The notes beneath the pieces were generated by a model, which worked only from the letters and a program-made list of their open reading frames with translations, ran no database searches and was not told the DNA's origin. A DNA stretch of 64,000 nucleotides from assembly GCA_045538835.1 (NCBI GenBank), contig JAZQEF010000018.1, positions 186,001 through 250,000 on the forward strand, written 5' to 3'. The DNA comes from RGIG6165 sp045538835 (lineage in GTDB: Bacteria > Bacillota > Clostridia > Oscillospirales > Feifaniaceae). A program made the translations under genes and the position numbers. Below are positions 1-9,511 of this stretch, one piece after another (position 1 is the first letter of the stretch; each line of letters begins with the position of its first letter).

Positions 1-2586
1 TCTTATACCCCATACATCAAGAGTATTATCTACTGTTTTTATGTTACCAAGTCCCTTTATATCTCCCTTGGCAGTAAACGGACACGACGCTGTCACAATG
101 AGTTTTTCACGTGCCCTTGTCATTGCCACATACCATATACGCATCTCTTCCGAGATCATATCAAAACGCTTTCCCTCTCTCGTACATAGGCGTGGCAAGG
201 TGTCAAACTTTACAGACTTTTCGTGGTCCCTGAGTCTCATAGCAAGCCCGTATTTTCGGTCTACAAGAAAATCATGTTTGAGTTCAACTGTATTGTAATT
301 TTTGTCCGCCTGCGCCGCTATTACCACGGGAAATTCAAGACCTTTTGAGCGATGTATGGACATTATTCTCACTACATTACTGTCGTCCGAATATGCTTTT
401 GCACCGGGAATCTCAGTTTTTCTCTCTTTGATTTTCTGCAAGTAGAGATTAAAATTGAATATCCCTTTAAAACCTGTCTTTTCATAATTTGAGGCATATT
501 CAAGCAAAAGTCTGAGATTTGTCTTTCTAAGTTTTCCGCCATGCATGGCACCTGCAACAGTTATAAGATTAAATTCATCATACACTCTTGTAAGTATACC
601 TGCGACAGAAGTGTTAAGTGACAGAAGGCGAAGCCTTTCGAGTTTTTTGACAAACGCAGCTGCCTTATCATCACCCTGTGCATATGTTTTAAGTGCCTCA
701 TAGAAATTGCAATTTTTCTTTGCAAGTCTTATTCTTGCAAGTTCATCGTGAGTAAATCCCCCTATTGCTGAAGAAAGCACAGAGGCAAGCATTATGTCCT
801 GCGTTGGATTGTCTATGACCGAAAGCATAGATGTTGCAAGCACGATCTCTTCATTGCTGAAAAAGACAGGACGTGTATCCGAATATGCAGGTATTCCTTT
901 TGATATAAGCACCTTTTCAAGTTTTGCGGAAGAATGTTTCGGTGAACGCAGCAAAACTGCTATATCACGGAGCTGAGTCCTTCTTAGTCCGCATTTTTTG
1001 TCATAGATATAATTTTCCTCGCTTACAAGTTTGTTTATTATGTCTGCTATACGTTCAAATTCGTCCTGCTCTGAGCCGTGAACTATATGAAGTTCACATT
1101 TAGAATCATCTTTTTCATAGTATTCTGCACCGAATTTAAGTTTCTGGGAGCCATCATATGCAACTCCACCTGTCTGAACACTCATCGTCTTTGAAAACAC
1201 ATAGTTTACTGCATCGACTATGCTGCTTCTGCTTCTGAAATTAGCATTAAGCATAAGCGGCTTCATATTACTTCCAGATATTTTTTCCGCAAAAAGTTCG
1301 GGACATGCGCTGCGGAAAGCATAGATGCTTTGCTTTACATCTCCTACGAGGAACAGATTGTTCTCACTTGATGACATAACAGAAAACAGCGTGTCCTGAA
1401 GCTGATTTGTGTCCTGATATTCATCAATAAAAATATATTTATAAATACCTGCGTATTCCTTTGCAGTTTCACTCGGCATAAGACCGTTTTCGCCTTTTTC
1501 GGCAAAGAGTCTGAGCGCAAGTTTTTCAATGTCTGCAAAACTTGCCGCACCCATATCCGTTTTTCTCGCCCAAAGCATCTGTTCATATCTTTCGGTAATT
1601 TCAAAAAGACGCACTGCAAGTCGTTTTTGTTTTTCGCAATCTGAATTATACTCCTCTCGCGAAGATTCCGTATATTCAGTTATTCTTGCATATATTTTCT
1701 TTGTTGCTTCACGGATATCTGCAATTTGATTTTTCAGTTCTTCATCCCACTTTGAATTTACGCGCAGTGTCTCCTGCTTGAAAGAATTGTATTTTTTTAC
1801 AAACAGAAAATAATCTTGCTGAATCAGTCTCAAAAACTCTTCTATCTCTGAGGTGTTTATGTCTATTGCTTTATCAAGGTTCTCTTTTTTAGGCTCATTT
1901 GCATAAATTTCTTTACACTTTTTATAAAGAGAAAGTATCTGGTTAAACTGTCCCGTCATCATTTCTCCGAGCACATCGGTGTGATATGTATCTTCGAAAT
2001 GGGTAAGACACATATTTTTAAATGCCTGTTCATCCGCAGTTGTTTCAAGCACGTTAAAAACAGCGCTCACTGCCGCTTTGAGCCCCTCATCTCCCCGTCT
2101 TTCAGACATCTGTGAAACAAGTTCCTCAAATATAACATCATTATGCTTTTCGTATTCCTGATCGATGCACTCTTCAAGCACCTCTTCTTTTATAAGAAGA
2201 GACTCGTTTTCATCAAGTATTCTGAAATTGCAGGATATATCAAGTTTTTCAAAATATCTGCGTACAGCCTTACCGCAGAAAGCATCTATCGTGTCTATTG
2301 CAGCATTACCGATCTTAGCCGCCTGCCTCTGCAGATGTCTGTCATCCGGAGATACCGCTATTTTTTTATATAGTGCTTCTGTTATTTTTTCTTTTACATC
2401 TGCCGTTGCCGCTTTCGTAAAAGTGACGACAAGTATGTTGTCAAGATCCACATTCTGTTCTGTTACCAGACGGATTATCTTTTCAACAAGCACGGCCGTC
2501 TTACCGCTGCCTGCCCCTGCGGATACGACAATATTGCCGCCGCTTTCAATAGCCGCAAGTTGACTGTCTGTCCATTTGACTGCCAT
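1..2586 (-). CDS. addA: AddA helicase-nuclease subunit (3' end outside window)
   Basis: ATP-dependent helicase/exonuclease subunit A of AddAB, the Firmicutes equivalent of RecBCD, which resects double-strand breaks for RecA loading. Reading from 2586 leftward gives an uninterrupted frame of about 860 codons to the window edge. A Walker A motif AGAGSGKT sits at residues 23-30, VTFTKAAT follows, and the UvrD-type Walker B/motif II DEYQDTNQLQ is near residue 387. Motif III-like VGDVKQSIYAFR and the late MSIHRSKGLEFP and YVAMTRARE motifs are all readable. Family members are about 1,200 residues, so roughly the last 30%, including the C-terminal PD-(D/E)XK nuclease, lies beyond position 1. The start overlaps the addB stop as TAATG, indicating translational coupling. 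Identification is secure. Confidence 0.96.
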   Translation of the reverse strand, partial: MAVKWTDSQLAAIESGGNIVVSAGAGSGKTAVLVEKIIRLVTEQNVDLDNILVVTFTKAATADVKEKITEALYKKIAVSPDDRHLQRQAAKIGNAAIDTIDAFCGKAVRRYFEKLDISCNFRILDENESLLIKEEVLEECIDQEYEKHNDVIFEELVSQMSERRGDEGLKAAVSAVFNVLETTADEQAFKNMCLTHFEDTYHTDVLGEMMTGQFNQILSLYKKCKEIYANEPKKENLDKAIDINTSEIEEFLRLIQQDYFLFVKKYNSFKQETLRVNSKWDEELKNQIADIREATKKIYARITEYTESSREEYNSDCEKQKRLAVRLFEITERYEQMLWARKTDMGAASFADIEKLALRLFAEKGENGLMPSETAKEYAGIYKYIFIDEYQDTNQLQDTLFSVMSSSENNLFLVGDVKQSIYAFRSACPELFAEKISGSNMKPLMLNANFRSRSSIVDAVNYVFSKTMSVQTGGVAYDGSQKLKFGAEYYEKDDSKCELHIVHGSEQDEFERIADIINKLVSEENYIYDKKCGLRRTQLRDIAVLLRSPKHSSAKLEKVLISKGIPAYSDTRPVFFSNEEIVLATSMLSVIDNPTQDIMLASVLSSAIGGFTHDELARIRLAKKNCNFYEALKTYAQGDDKAAAFVKKLERLRLLSLNTSVAGILTRVYDEFNLITVAGAMHGGKLRKTNLRLLLEYASNYEKTGFKGIFNFNLYLQKIKERKTEIPGAKAYSDDSNVVRIMSIHRSKGLEFPVVIAAQADKNYNTVELKHDFLVDRKYGLAMRLRDHEKSVKFDTLPRLCTREGKRFDMISEEMRIWYVAMTRAREKLIVTASCPFTAKGDIKGLGNIKTVDNTLDVWGIR

Positions 2587-5500
2587 TACTCATCCTCCCC
2601 GTTTTCTATCTCTTCCCAGAATTCTTCCGCTTTCATATGCTCGGCATCTCTGTCACAAGAGCCGTTTCTCTCATATCTGCAGACATTTTGCATATCACAA
2701 TATTTGCAACTCGTATATTTATATTCATCCGACTCATCATAGTAGGGCATAACGCCTATTCCACCACTATGAATGGCTTTTACTATCTCTTCTGTTTTTC
2801 CTATGATAAATTTTTCAAGGTCATCAAACTGTGAATCCTTTGCCAGTCTCTCCTCCGTTAACTTTGAAACAGTGCCGTCTTTATTTACCGAGACAGGAAG
2901 TGTTTTAAACTCGCCGCTCCTATCCATTGCATTTAAGATATCAATATCATTAATAAGCAGTCCGTCGGCTTTATTCTGTTTATAATGCTCTTTCTCTGCA
3001 CCTTCTGCATCCAGATTTCTCGATACGTTCAAAAAGCCGTATTTTACCGGCGTATAAAGCACGCCTGCAAGTTTTATGTCTTTGCCAAAATACTTTTTTC
3101 CGTTTTGTTTAATCGCAAACAGATATATGAACATCTGCATGCTCATGCCGTTCTTAAGTTCACCGAATTTAAGTTTTTTAGTCCCCGTCTTATAGTCAAC
3201 TATACGAACATAAAGTTTGTCCCCGACATCGTATGTATCCACACGGTCTATCTTGCCTTCAATGAGCGAGCCATCGGAGAGTTTTATCGGCATAATGCCG
3301 CCTTTACCTATTTCAAGTTCAAATGCCACAGGCGCAAAACTACTGTTTTCAAACTCAGCTTTGAGCGTTTTCATAAAACCGCAGAGTTCATCAGTCATTC
3401 TTACAAAAACTGCTTTCGTTCTGGCAGGATAATCCTCAAAATCTGGAATGGTTTCATCGATATATTCTTTGACGAGACCTTTTACTTTTTCTTCAACATT
3501 TACCTTTGAAAAATCCTTTGTGTCTTTGACAAAGCGTTCAATTACCGCATGCATAAAATTGCCTATTTCAATGTTGTCGATGCTGTACTGTTTACGGGAG
3601 TCAAGTTTGAGACCGTATTTACAGAAATACATAAACGGGCACTTTGCATAAGTTTCAAATTTAGTCGATGAAAATCTGCTGCTGCGATACAGACTTTCAA
3701 TGTCTGCCGCATTTGCAAGTTTATACTTTTTCTTGTCTGCACTCACCGATCGTCTGACCATTTCCGCAAAGGTTTTTTCATCATTTCCCGAAAGTATGTC
3801 AAGCAGATACCCCGGCGCACTTTTTCCGTTAGCAAGAATGTGCTCCATAGCCTCTACCCTGTTGTGTATCTCGGGGGTTTTTATCTCATCATCAAGAAAT
3901 CTTTCAGAAAGTTTCGGCATCATTTCAGAAAGCATGGTTATTATGTATGACTTTTTCTTTGATGCTCCTGCACCGTCGCTTTTCGGATATGTGATTACGA
4001 GTTTTTCTCGAGCAGAAGTGAGCGCGTTATACACAAAGAAACGTTCGTCAAAAGCACGCTTTTCACCGTCGGGTGCAAGCGTTATATCCATAGTTTCAAG
4101 TTTCTTTTTCTCGCTATCTGTTATAAGACCTTCAGTAAAACTTCCCTGCGGAAATTCCCCGGCATTGAAGCCTATCAGATATGAGCACTTTATGTCACCT
4201 GCGCGCACTCTTTCGGCACTGCCTGCAAGCACTTCGTCAACCGCCGTCGGAATAGTGCCTATCTGTACACCTGAGAGCATCTGTTTTAACAGTTTGGCAT
4301 ACTTTTCGGGTTTGATCGGTTCGGTACATATCATGACCGTCTGGTCAAGCGCCTCCATCATCTTATCCCAGAGTTGTTCATACTGTGATGCTTCATACTT
4401 TCTGTCATCTTCAGAAAGTTTTTCTATTGTGCTTTTGATATGTCCCGGAACATCAAGCGCCATAAGCATATTATAAACCGCAGTTGCTATTTCTCCGGCA
4501 TCTTCTGTTTTTAAAGACTTTTCAAAGAGCACAAGTTGCTCTACAGCCTTTTCGCGCAGTTCATTTAATTTCGCAAGATGTGCTTTTTGCTCGTCGTTCT
4601 CTACTTTTCCGTAGCCGTATGGGCTCCTCTTCCACGCTTTTTTCCATGCATTTCCGTTTATATTCCACCCGAATGCATAGTTATCTATCATATCGACTTC
4701 ATCAAGTTGTATTCCCGTTATACCCGATTTGAGATATGACATAACATCCCTGTATCTGTACCCGTAAAGAACACAGTCAAATGCAGAGAATATAAGTGTT
4801 GCAAGCGGCTTTGTCAGGATATCTGTGGTTCTGTCCAAAAACACGGGGATTCCGTATCGTAAAAATACGCTGTCAATGACATTCACATATTTATCAAGAT
4901 TTCTCGTTATCAGGGCAAAATCGCTGTATTTGTAGCCGTTATTTATTATTTTTTTCTGTATATCCGATGCTATGTATTCAAGTTCATCAAATTCAGTACC
5001 TGCGCACACCACTTCAACATTTTCCACTTCGCCCTCGTACTTTTTCGGACGGGCAAGATATATGTTTTTTTCTATATGTGCTATTTCGGGAGCAAAGTAA
5101 GCGTCGTTATTGCCTATATACTCTATCTCAGGCGCTTCTCTGCCTGTTTTTTCACAAATCTTTCTTATTTCATAAGCAGATTCAGCAGAGGCATGAAATA
5201 TCGACAAGTCATCTCTGTTTGATAAATCATCACTTGTAAAGAAGAAAAAGACATTCTCAGCCTGTTTTATCACCTCTTCAAGAAGATGTCTCTGCTGAGG
5301 TGAAAAACTTTTAAATTCAGAAAAAAGGAATGTATAACCCTCAAAAATACTGTTTTCCCTAAGTTTTTCTGCCGCAACATCTATATCGTCGCCTTTATCG
5401 GCAAAATCATGTTCCAGAAGTGCACGGAATGTACCGAAAATGAGAGAAAGATCTTTCATCTTTTTCGAAAGCATACTCTCCTCTTTTTCAAATGTTTCAT

Positions 5501-5912
5501 CTATTGTATCGGTCGACACTCCGTAAGTGCGAAATTCATCTGAAAGTGTTAAAAGTTTATTGATAAAATCCGTGTAATTTCCGATACGCTTATAGGCAGT
5601 AACCTCTGAACTGACCGCCTCATATGCCTTATGCATAAGCAGAAATCTTCCGCTGTCACTGATATAATTGCGCGCGATACCGCCTGTTTTGGACAGAATA
5701 AAATTACACAATCTTTTAAAACTGAGCACTTCTATTCCGTCGGCAAGCCGATTTCCGAGAGCATCAAGAAGTTCCCTCTCCTGCATAACCGTAAACTGCT
5801 CGGGAACTGTTATTATTATTTTTTTATTTCCGCTCCCAGCTTCTTTTTTTACTATTGAAAGCAGATATTCGCCAGAGCCGCTTCCTGCCCGTCCGCCGAT
5901 AAGTTTAATCAC
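2586..5912 (-). CDS. addB: AddB, ATP-dependent nuclease subunit B
   Basis: Second subunit of the AddAB recombination nuclease; it has an inactivated helicase fold and a C-terminal nuclease that cuts the 5' strand. An N-terminal GRAGSGSGEY P-loop is at residues 7-16. The PD-(D/E)XK nuclease is visible as EGKIDRVD (near 880) and VDYKTG (near 905). Four cysteines fit the AddB iron-sulphur staple: one in AKCPFMYFC (about 759) and C-x2-C-x5-C near 1070. Length about 1,108 residues is normal. Two in-frame GTG codons lie at 5921 and 5912; the second is preferred because GAGG lies 8 nt upstream of it. It follows spoIIR directly and is coupled to addA by a 1-nt overlap. Confidence 0.96.
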   Translation of the reverse strand: MIKLIGGRAGSGSGEYLLSIVKKEAGSGNKKIIITVPEQFTVMQERELLDALGNRLADGIEVLSFKRLCNFILSKTGGIARNYISDSGRFLLMHKAYEAVSSEVTAYKRIGNYTDFINKLLTLSDEFRTYGVSTDTIDETFEKEESMLSKKMKDLSLIFGTFRALLEHDFADKGDDIDVAAEKLRENSIFEGYTFLFSEFKSFSPQQRHLLEEVIKQAENVFFFFTSDDLSNRDDLSIFHASAESAYEIRKICEKTGREAPEIEYIGNNDAYFAPEIAHIEKNIYLARPKKYEGEVENVEVVCAGTEFDELEYIASDIQKKIINNGYKYSDFALITRNLDKYVNVIDSVFLRYGIPVFLDRTTDILTKPLATLIFSAFDCVLYGYRYRDVMSYLKSGITGIQLDEVDMIDNYAFGWNINGNAWKKAWKRSPYGYGKVENDEQKAHLAKLNELREKAVEQLVLFEKSLKTEDAGEIATAVYNMLMALDVPGHIKSTIEKLSEDDRKYEASQYEQLWDKMMEALDQTVMICTEPIKPEKYAKLLKQMLSGVQIGTIPTAVDEVLAGSAERVRAGDIKCSYLIGFNAGEFPQGSFTEGLITDSEKKKLETMDITLAPDGEKRAFDERFFVYNALTSAREKLVITYPKSDGAGASKKKSYIITMLSEMMPKLSERFLDDEIKTPEIHNRVEAMEHILANGKSAPGYLLDILSGNDEKTFAEMVRRSVSADKKKYKLANAADIESLYRSSRFSSTKFETYAKCPFMYFCKYGLKLDSRKQYSIDNIEIGNFMHAVIERFVKDTKDFSKVNVEEKVKGLVKEYIDETIPDFEDYPARTKAVFVRMTDELCGFMKTLKAEFENSSFAPVAFELEIGKGGIMPIKLSDGSLIEGKIDRVDTYDVGDKLYVRIVDYKTGTKKLKFGELKNGMSMQMFIYLFAIKQNGKKYFGKDIKLAGVLYTPVKYGFLNVSRNLDAEGAEKEHYKQNKADGLLINDIDILNAMDRSGEFKTLPVSVNKDGTVSKLTEERLAKDSQFDDLEKFIIGKTEEIVKAIHSGGIGVMPYYDESDEYKYTSCKYCDMQNVCRYERNGSCDRDAEHMKAEEFWEEIENGEDE

Positions 5913-5922
5913 TTGTCTCACC

Positions 5923-6498
5923 TCAAAAAATAGTGCCTATTATCTCAAGTATTTTAAATCTGTAACACTCGCTGTCGCCCAAAACTTCAGCCGTTTTGTC
6001 TCCGACAGCATCTTTTATGTCTCCGTCATCTGCCCTGCCCGAGCAAAGTCTGGGATAGAGCATACACCACCAATTTTCGCCTTTCGCATCGCCGAGTTCT
6101 ATTACAAGAGCCTCGTATTTACCTGCAGGAAGCGAAATATCCTCATATGTCCTTGTCGGAAAATTTTCCTTAGAAATGTATGCTTTTGCTCTGTATTCAC
6201 AGCCGTTTTCTTCAAGAATGTCATTTGCCGCTTCTTCAATTTCTTCAATATTATCAGAAATTGCTCTTTTCGATTCTTTTGCATCAGCGCAATTTTTTGT
6301 TATTTCCGACGTGCATTCAAGAACTGCATCGCGAACATCAACTTTTATTTTCTGTGCTTCGGCGCTGTTGTCTGCCGCCCTGACATGAAGTCTGAACACA
6401 TTTTCGGTTATGTTGCGCGCCTCTGCCGCAAGCGAAAATACGGATAATGTAATTACTATTGCAAAAGATATAAAGAATGATATTTTTAGTTCTTTCAC
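5923..6498 (-). CDS. spoIIR: Stage II sporulation protein R
   Basis: SpoIIR is made in the forespore, exported, and triggers SpoIIGA to cleave pro-sigma-E in the mother cell. The protein has an N-terminal hydrophobic export/anchor segment (about residues 8-27, ending near an AEA signal-peptidase-like site), then the family's NVFRLHVRAADNS block. The conserved region around YNWW-like ENWWCMLYP and LCSG-type text near residues 140-155 follows. About 191 residues; B. subtilis SpoIIR is slightly longer. Possible starts are GTG 6507, ATG 6504 and GTG 6498; the last has GAGG 8 nt upstream and was chosen. The gene ends just before addB and follows ispE by about 30 nt. Sporulation genes beside addAB suggest simple co-orientation rather than shared function. 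Confidence 0.9.
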   Translation of the reverse strand: MKELKISFFISFAIVITLSVFSLAAEARNITENVFRLHVRAADNSAEAQKIKVDVRDAVLECTSEITKNCADAKESKRAISDNIEEIEEAANDILEENGCEYRAKAYISKENFPTRTYEDISLPAGKYEALVIELGDAKGENWWCMLYPRLCSGRADDGDIKDAVGDKTAEVLGDSECYRFKILEIIGTIF

Positions 6499-6529
6499 TG
6501 TCATCACCTCACGGTGAGGATTGACAGAA

Positions 6530-7402
6530 TTATCTGTTTTTAATCTTTGTTATAAAAACATCTGCATCGGGATATAGCCGTTTTACTGCCGTATATGCCT
6601 TTTCACAGGTACGGATATCATCAAATATCCCGTATACGCTTGCTCCGCTGCCGCTCATCTCAGCACCGAGCGCTCCGTAGAGTTTCATCGTCTCTTTAAG
6701 ATTTGTTATACTTGATTGCGTTTTTGCCGTAACAGGTGTTAACATATTTCCGAGACAGTCAGCCACACCTTTTGAATTTCTCAGAGCAGAGAGCATTTTT
6801 TCAGTCGTAAACGGTGCTTTTTGCTGCATAGCGTCAAACTGTGCGTATACATTTTTACTGTTTGCGCCCCTGCCGTATTTGGCAATAAGAAGCAGGCACG
6901 AAAATTCCGTATCTATTTTTACTATCTTCTCGCCTATTCCCTCTGCAAGAGCGATGCCGCCTTCAATAAAAAACGGAACATCTGCTCCTATTTTTACAGA
7001 TATTTCTCTTAGTTTTTCCACATCAAAATTACAACCCAGCATAGTGTTCAATGCTTTGATGACAGCCGCACCGTTTGTACTGCTGCCGCCAAGACCGCCT
7101 GCTACAGGCAGACGCTTGTCCACATTTATAACAACTTTCACATTATGTTTTCCCGACAGTTCAAGCATAATTTTTGCCGCCTTATATGCGCTGTTTTTTT
7201 CGTTACAAGGTATATAAGGTATGTTGCACGAAAGAATTATTTCATTGTCATATTTGTCCGACTTATCAAGCGACACCGCGATAATATCACAAAGTTCGGT
7301 TTCAGCCATTACCGAAGATATAAGGTGATATCCATCCTCCCTTATCCCGACTATATCCAGCGATAAATTGATTTTTCCGTGTGATTTAAACTTTTGAGTC
7401 AT
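6530..7402 (-). CDS. ispE: 4-diphosphocytidyl-2-C-methyl-D-erythritol kinase
   Basis: IspE phosphorylates CDP-methylerythritol with ATP in the MEP pathway to isopentenyl diphosphate. The GHMP-kinase signature PVAGGLGGSSTNGAAV lies about one third into the protein (near residues 95-110). The N-terminal KINLSLDIVGIREDGYH block binds the CDP-ME substrate and the C-terminal MSGSGASVYGIF is the third GHMP motif. Length 290 is typical. The start ATG at 7402 is the first in the frame, and the region upstream (7403-7500) is a divergent promoter region shared with the ACT gene. It heads the minus-strand run ispE-spoIIR-addB-addA. Confidence 0.95.
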   Translation of the reverse strand: MTQKFKSHGKINLSLDIVGIREDGYHLISSVMAETELCDIIAVSLDKSDKYDNEIILSCNIPYIPCNEKNSAYKAAKIMLELSGKHNVKVVINVDKRLPVAGGLGGSSTNGAAVIKALNTMLGCNFDVEKLREISVKIGADVPFFIEGGIALAEGIGEKIVKIDTEFSCLLLIAKYGRGANSKNVYAQFDAMQQKAPFTTEKMLSALRNSKGVADCLGNMLTPVTAKTQSSITNLKETMKLYGALGAEMSGSGASVYGIFDDIRTCEKAYTAVKRLYPDADVFITKIKNR

Positions 7403-7500
7403 ATTTTCTCCGCAAATATTTTATAAAGTTCTTTATTTTAATATTATTTTATGATAACATATCATCAATTACAAGTTATAAATTACGGAGAGTGATAAAA

Positions 7501-7770
7501 ATGCGTGCAGTAATTACGGTAATTGGTAAAGATACTGTCGGTATAATTGCAAAAGTAAGTGACATCTGTGCAAAAAACAATGTGAATATCCTTGATATTT
7601 CACAAAGCATCGTTAATGACTTCTTCTGCATGATGATGGTAGTTGACATTTCATTGTCATCAATCAAATTTACAGAACTCGTAGATATACTCACAAAGTT
7701 TGGTGAAGATGAAGGTCTTTCTATCCACGCTATGCATGAAGAAATTTTTAATTCTATGCACAGAATATAG
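7501..7770 (+). CDS. ACT domain protein (UPF0237 family)
   Basis: An 89-residue protein made almost wholly of one ACT domain, beginning MRAVITVIGKDTVGIIAKV, typical of UPF0237. It is predicted to bind a small ligand, probably an amino acid or related metabolite, but the ligand is unknown. GGAG at 7487-7490 is 10 nt before ATG 7501; the alternative GTG at 7492 is only 1 nt from that motif and was rejected. The stop is 12 nt before the DUF711 gene, and this ACT-DUF711 pair is widespread in Firmicutes, so the two products probably act together. Confidence 0.9.
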   Translation: MRAVITVIGKDTVGIIAKVSDICAKNNVNILDISQSIVNDFFCMMMVVDISLSSIKFTELVDILTKFGEDEGLSIHAMHEEIFNSMHRI

Positions 7771-7782
7771 GGAGCAAAAGAA

Positions 7783-9141
7783 ATGATAAATACGAGAGAC
7801 ATCCTAGAAACCATTGAGATGATACAAGATGAAAATCTTGATATCCGTACTGTCACAATGGGCATTTCCCTGCTTGATTGTGCCGATAAAGATATAAATA
7901 TTGCTTGCGAAAAAATTTATAATAAAATTACTAAACTTGCGAAAAATCTTGTCCCTGTCTGTCAGGAAATCGAAAAAGAATACGGCATTCCTATAGTAAA
8001 TAAAAGAATTTCCGTCACGCCTATTTCAATTGTCGGAAACTCTTGCGAAGCGGAGGATTTTACCCCCTTTGCCGAAACACTTGACAGAGCCGCAAAAACT
8101 GTTGGTGTCAACTTTATAGGCGGTTTTTCCGCACTTGTCCACAAAGGTTACACCAGTGGTGACAGAAGGCTTATAAATTCTATACCCGAGGCACTTGCAA
8201 AGACCGATTTTGTATGCTCATCGGTCAATGTGGCAACAACAAAAACAGGCATCAATCTTGATGCCGTTGCAGAAATGGGTAAAATTGTAAAGAAAGCCGC
8301 AGAACTTACGGCAGATAATAACTGTATCGGCGCCGCAAAACTTGTTGTATTTGCAAATGCCGTTGAAGATAATCCGTTTATGGCAGGCGCTTTTCTCGGA
8401 GTCGGCGAACCCGAATGTGTTATAAATGTCGGCGTATCAGGTCCCGGTGTTGTTCGCGCGGCACTAAAAAAAGCGCCCGATGCAAATATTACGGAAGTTT
8501 GCGACATAATCAAAAAAACCGCATTCAAAATCACAAGAATGGGACAACTTGTGGCAAACGAGGCTTCTAAACGTTTAGACGTTCCTTTCGGTATCGTTGA
8601 CCTTTCGCTTGCACCCACACCCGCAGTCGGAGACTCGGTTGCCGATATTCTTGAAGAGATAGGTCTTGAAAAATGCGGCTGTCCCGGTACTACTGCAGCG
8701 CTTGCAATGCTCAATGACGCAGTTAAAAAAGGCGGTCTTTTCGCCTCATCACACGTAGGCGGTCTTTCAGGCGCATTCATTCCCGTATCAGAAGATGCAG
8801 GTATGATAGCGGCAGCAAAAGACGGCTCCCTCACACTTGAAAAACTCGAAGCAATGACTGCCGTATGCTCAGTCGGTCTTGATATGATAGTCATTCCGGG
8901 TGATACGACACCCGAAACAATTTCTGCAATAATCGCTGATGAAGCGTCGATAGGCGTTATAAACAACAAAACAACTGCCGTGCGAGTTATTCCCGCAATC
9001 GGAAAAGATGTTGGAGAAGAACTTGAATTCGGCGGTCTGCTCGGCAGCGGTCCCGTTATGAATGTAAACAAGTATTCACCTGCAAAACTTATAAACAGAG
9101 GCGGTAGAATACCTGCACCGATTCAAAGTTTAAGAAATTAG
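7783..9141 (+). CDS. PFL family protein, DUF711/UPF0210
   Basis: A 452-residue DUF711 protein of the pyruvate-formate-lyase-like superfamily. The family biochemical reaction is not established. Recognisable parts are MINTRDILETIEMIQDENLDIRTVTMGISL at the start (only the first part is needed for recognition), a central glycine-rich NVGVSGPGVV, and the C-terminal GGRIPAPIQSLRN. There is no visible glycyl-radical RVxGY signature, so it should not be called a formate acetyltransferase. Length matches the family. It forms a two-gene unit with the upstream ACT protein and ends 30 nt before a strong terminator. Confidence 0.92.
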   Translation: MINTRDILETIEMIQDENLDIRTVTMGISLLDCADKDINIACEKIYNKITKLAKNLVPVCQEIEKEYGIPIVNKRISVTPISIVGNSCEAEDFTPFAETLDRAAKTVGVNFIGGFSALVHKGYTSGDRRLINSIPEALAKTDFVCSSVNVATTKTGINLDAVAEMGKIVKKAAELTADNNCIGAAKLVVFANAVEDNPFMAGAFLGVGEPECVINVGVSGPGVVRAALKKAPDANITEVCDIIKKTAFKITRMGQLVANEASKRLDVPFGIVDLSLAPTPAVGDSVADILEEIGLEKCGCPGTTAALAMLNDAVKKGGLFASSHVGGLSGAFIPVSEDAGMIAAAKDGSLTLEKLEAMTAVCSVGLDMIVIPGDTTPETISAIIADEASIGVINNKTTAVRVIPAIGKDVGEELEFGGLLGSGPVMNVNKYSPAKLINRGGRIPAPIQSLRN

Positions 9142-9170
9142 GTTTATTACAGACCAAAATTGTTAATAAT

Positions 9171-9197
9171 AAGAGGGAATTTGTATTCCCTCTTTTG
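9171..9197 (+). terminator. Intrinsic terminator after the DUF711 gene
   Basis: AGAGGGAAT (9172-9180) pairs with ATTCCCTCT (9185-9193) across a 4-nt loop and is followed by TTTTGTTT. It closes the ACT-DUF711 unit. Confidence 0.9.
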
Positions 9198-9200
9198 TTT

Positions 9201-9266
9201 TCCGACAAATTCAAAAGAGGCTTAAGTCGAGAAGATTAAAATCTAGACTTACTATACTTTGTCGGA
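9201..9266 (+). promoter_or_regulatory. Structured leader candidate upstream of DUF378 gene
   Basis: The outer arms TCCGACAAA (9201-9209) and TTTGTCGGA (9258-9266) are perfectly complementary. Inside them AAGTC (9224-9228) pairs with GACTT (9246-9250), and AGAT with ATCT (around 9234-9245). The nested stems end about 14 nt before the DUF378 start codon, covering the interval between the previous terminator and the ribosome binding site. No Rfam class was recognised. It could be a cis-regulatory RNA, or simply an operator pair flanking a promoter. Confidence 0.45.
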
Positions 9267-9280
9267 GAAAGGTTGTCTTT

Positions 9281-9472
9281 ATGGATACCATTGCATTGAT
9301 CCTTACGATCATAGGTGCACTCAACTGGGGTAGCATTGGTATATTCGGTTTTGACATAGTCGGCTGGATATTCGGCGGACAGGCAGCTGTGATGAGCAGA
9401 ATAATCTTCACATTAGTAGGCCTCGCCGGTCTGTGGTGCATTACCCTTCTTTTCAGAAAGCATAAAGATTAA
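9281..9472 (+). CDS. DUF378 small membrane protein
   Basis: A 63-residue integral membrane protein with two hydrophobic segments (about residues 4-30 and 38-58) and the DUF378 signature ALNWGSIGIFGFDIVGWIFG. Function is unknown across the family. A purine-rich GGAGAAAGG lies upstream of ATG 9281. It is a single-gene unit between two terminators and behind the nested inverted repeats at 9201-9266. Confidence 0.85.
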   Translation: MDTIALILTIIGALNWGSIGIFGFDIVGWIFGGQAAVMSRIIFTLVGLAGLWCITLLFRKHKD

Positions 9473-9475
9473 CAA

Positions 9476-9506
9476 AATCCCGGAATACAGAATTCCGGGA
9501 TTTTTA
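9476..9506. terminator. Bidirectional terminator between DUF378 gene and ackA
   Basis: AATCCCGGAAT (9476-9486) and ATTCCGGGATT (9492-9502) form a perfect 11-bp stem. It has a T run on the plus side and an A run on the other, so it can serve both convergent genes. Confidence 0.9.
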
Positions 9507-9511
9507 CTCTT

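Noticed and set aside
3700..4476. Plus-strand 258-codon open frame opposite addB
   Set aside because: Shadow of addB; serine-rich composition and no recognisable motif.
5668..6447. Plus-strand 259-codon open frame across addB and spoIIR
   Set aside because: Spans the ends of two solid minus-strand genes and has no start signal; composition reflects reverse-strand coding.
8148..9071. Long minus-strand open frame (307 codons) within the DUF711 gene
   Set aside because: It is antisense to a well-supported gene, its product is serine/proline-rich low-complexity text typical of a shadow frame, and no ribosome binding site or domain is seen.
7783..9141. Calling the DUF711 gene a pyruvate formate-lyase
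   Set aside because: There is no glycyl radical motif or adjacent activating enzyme; only the superfamily name suggests it.
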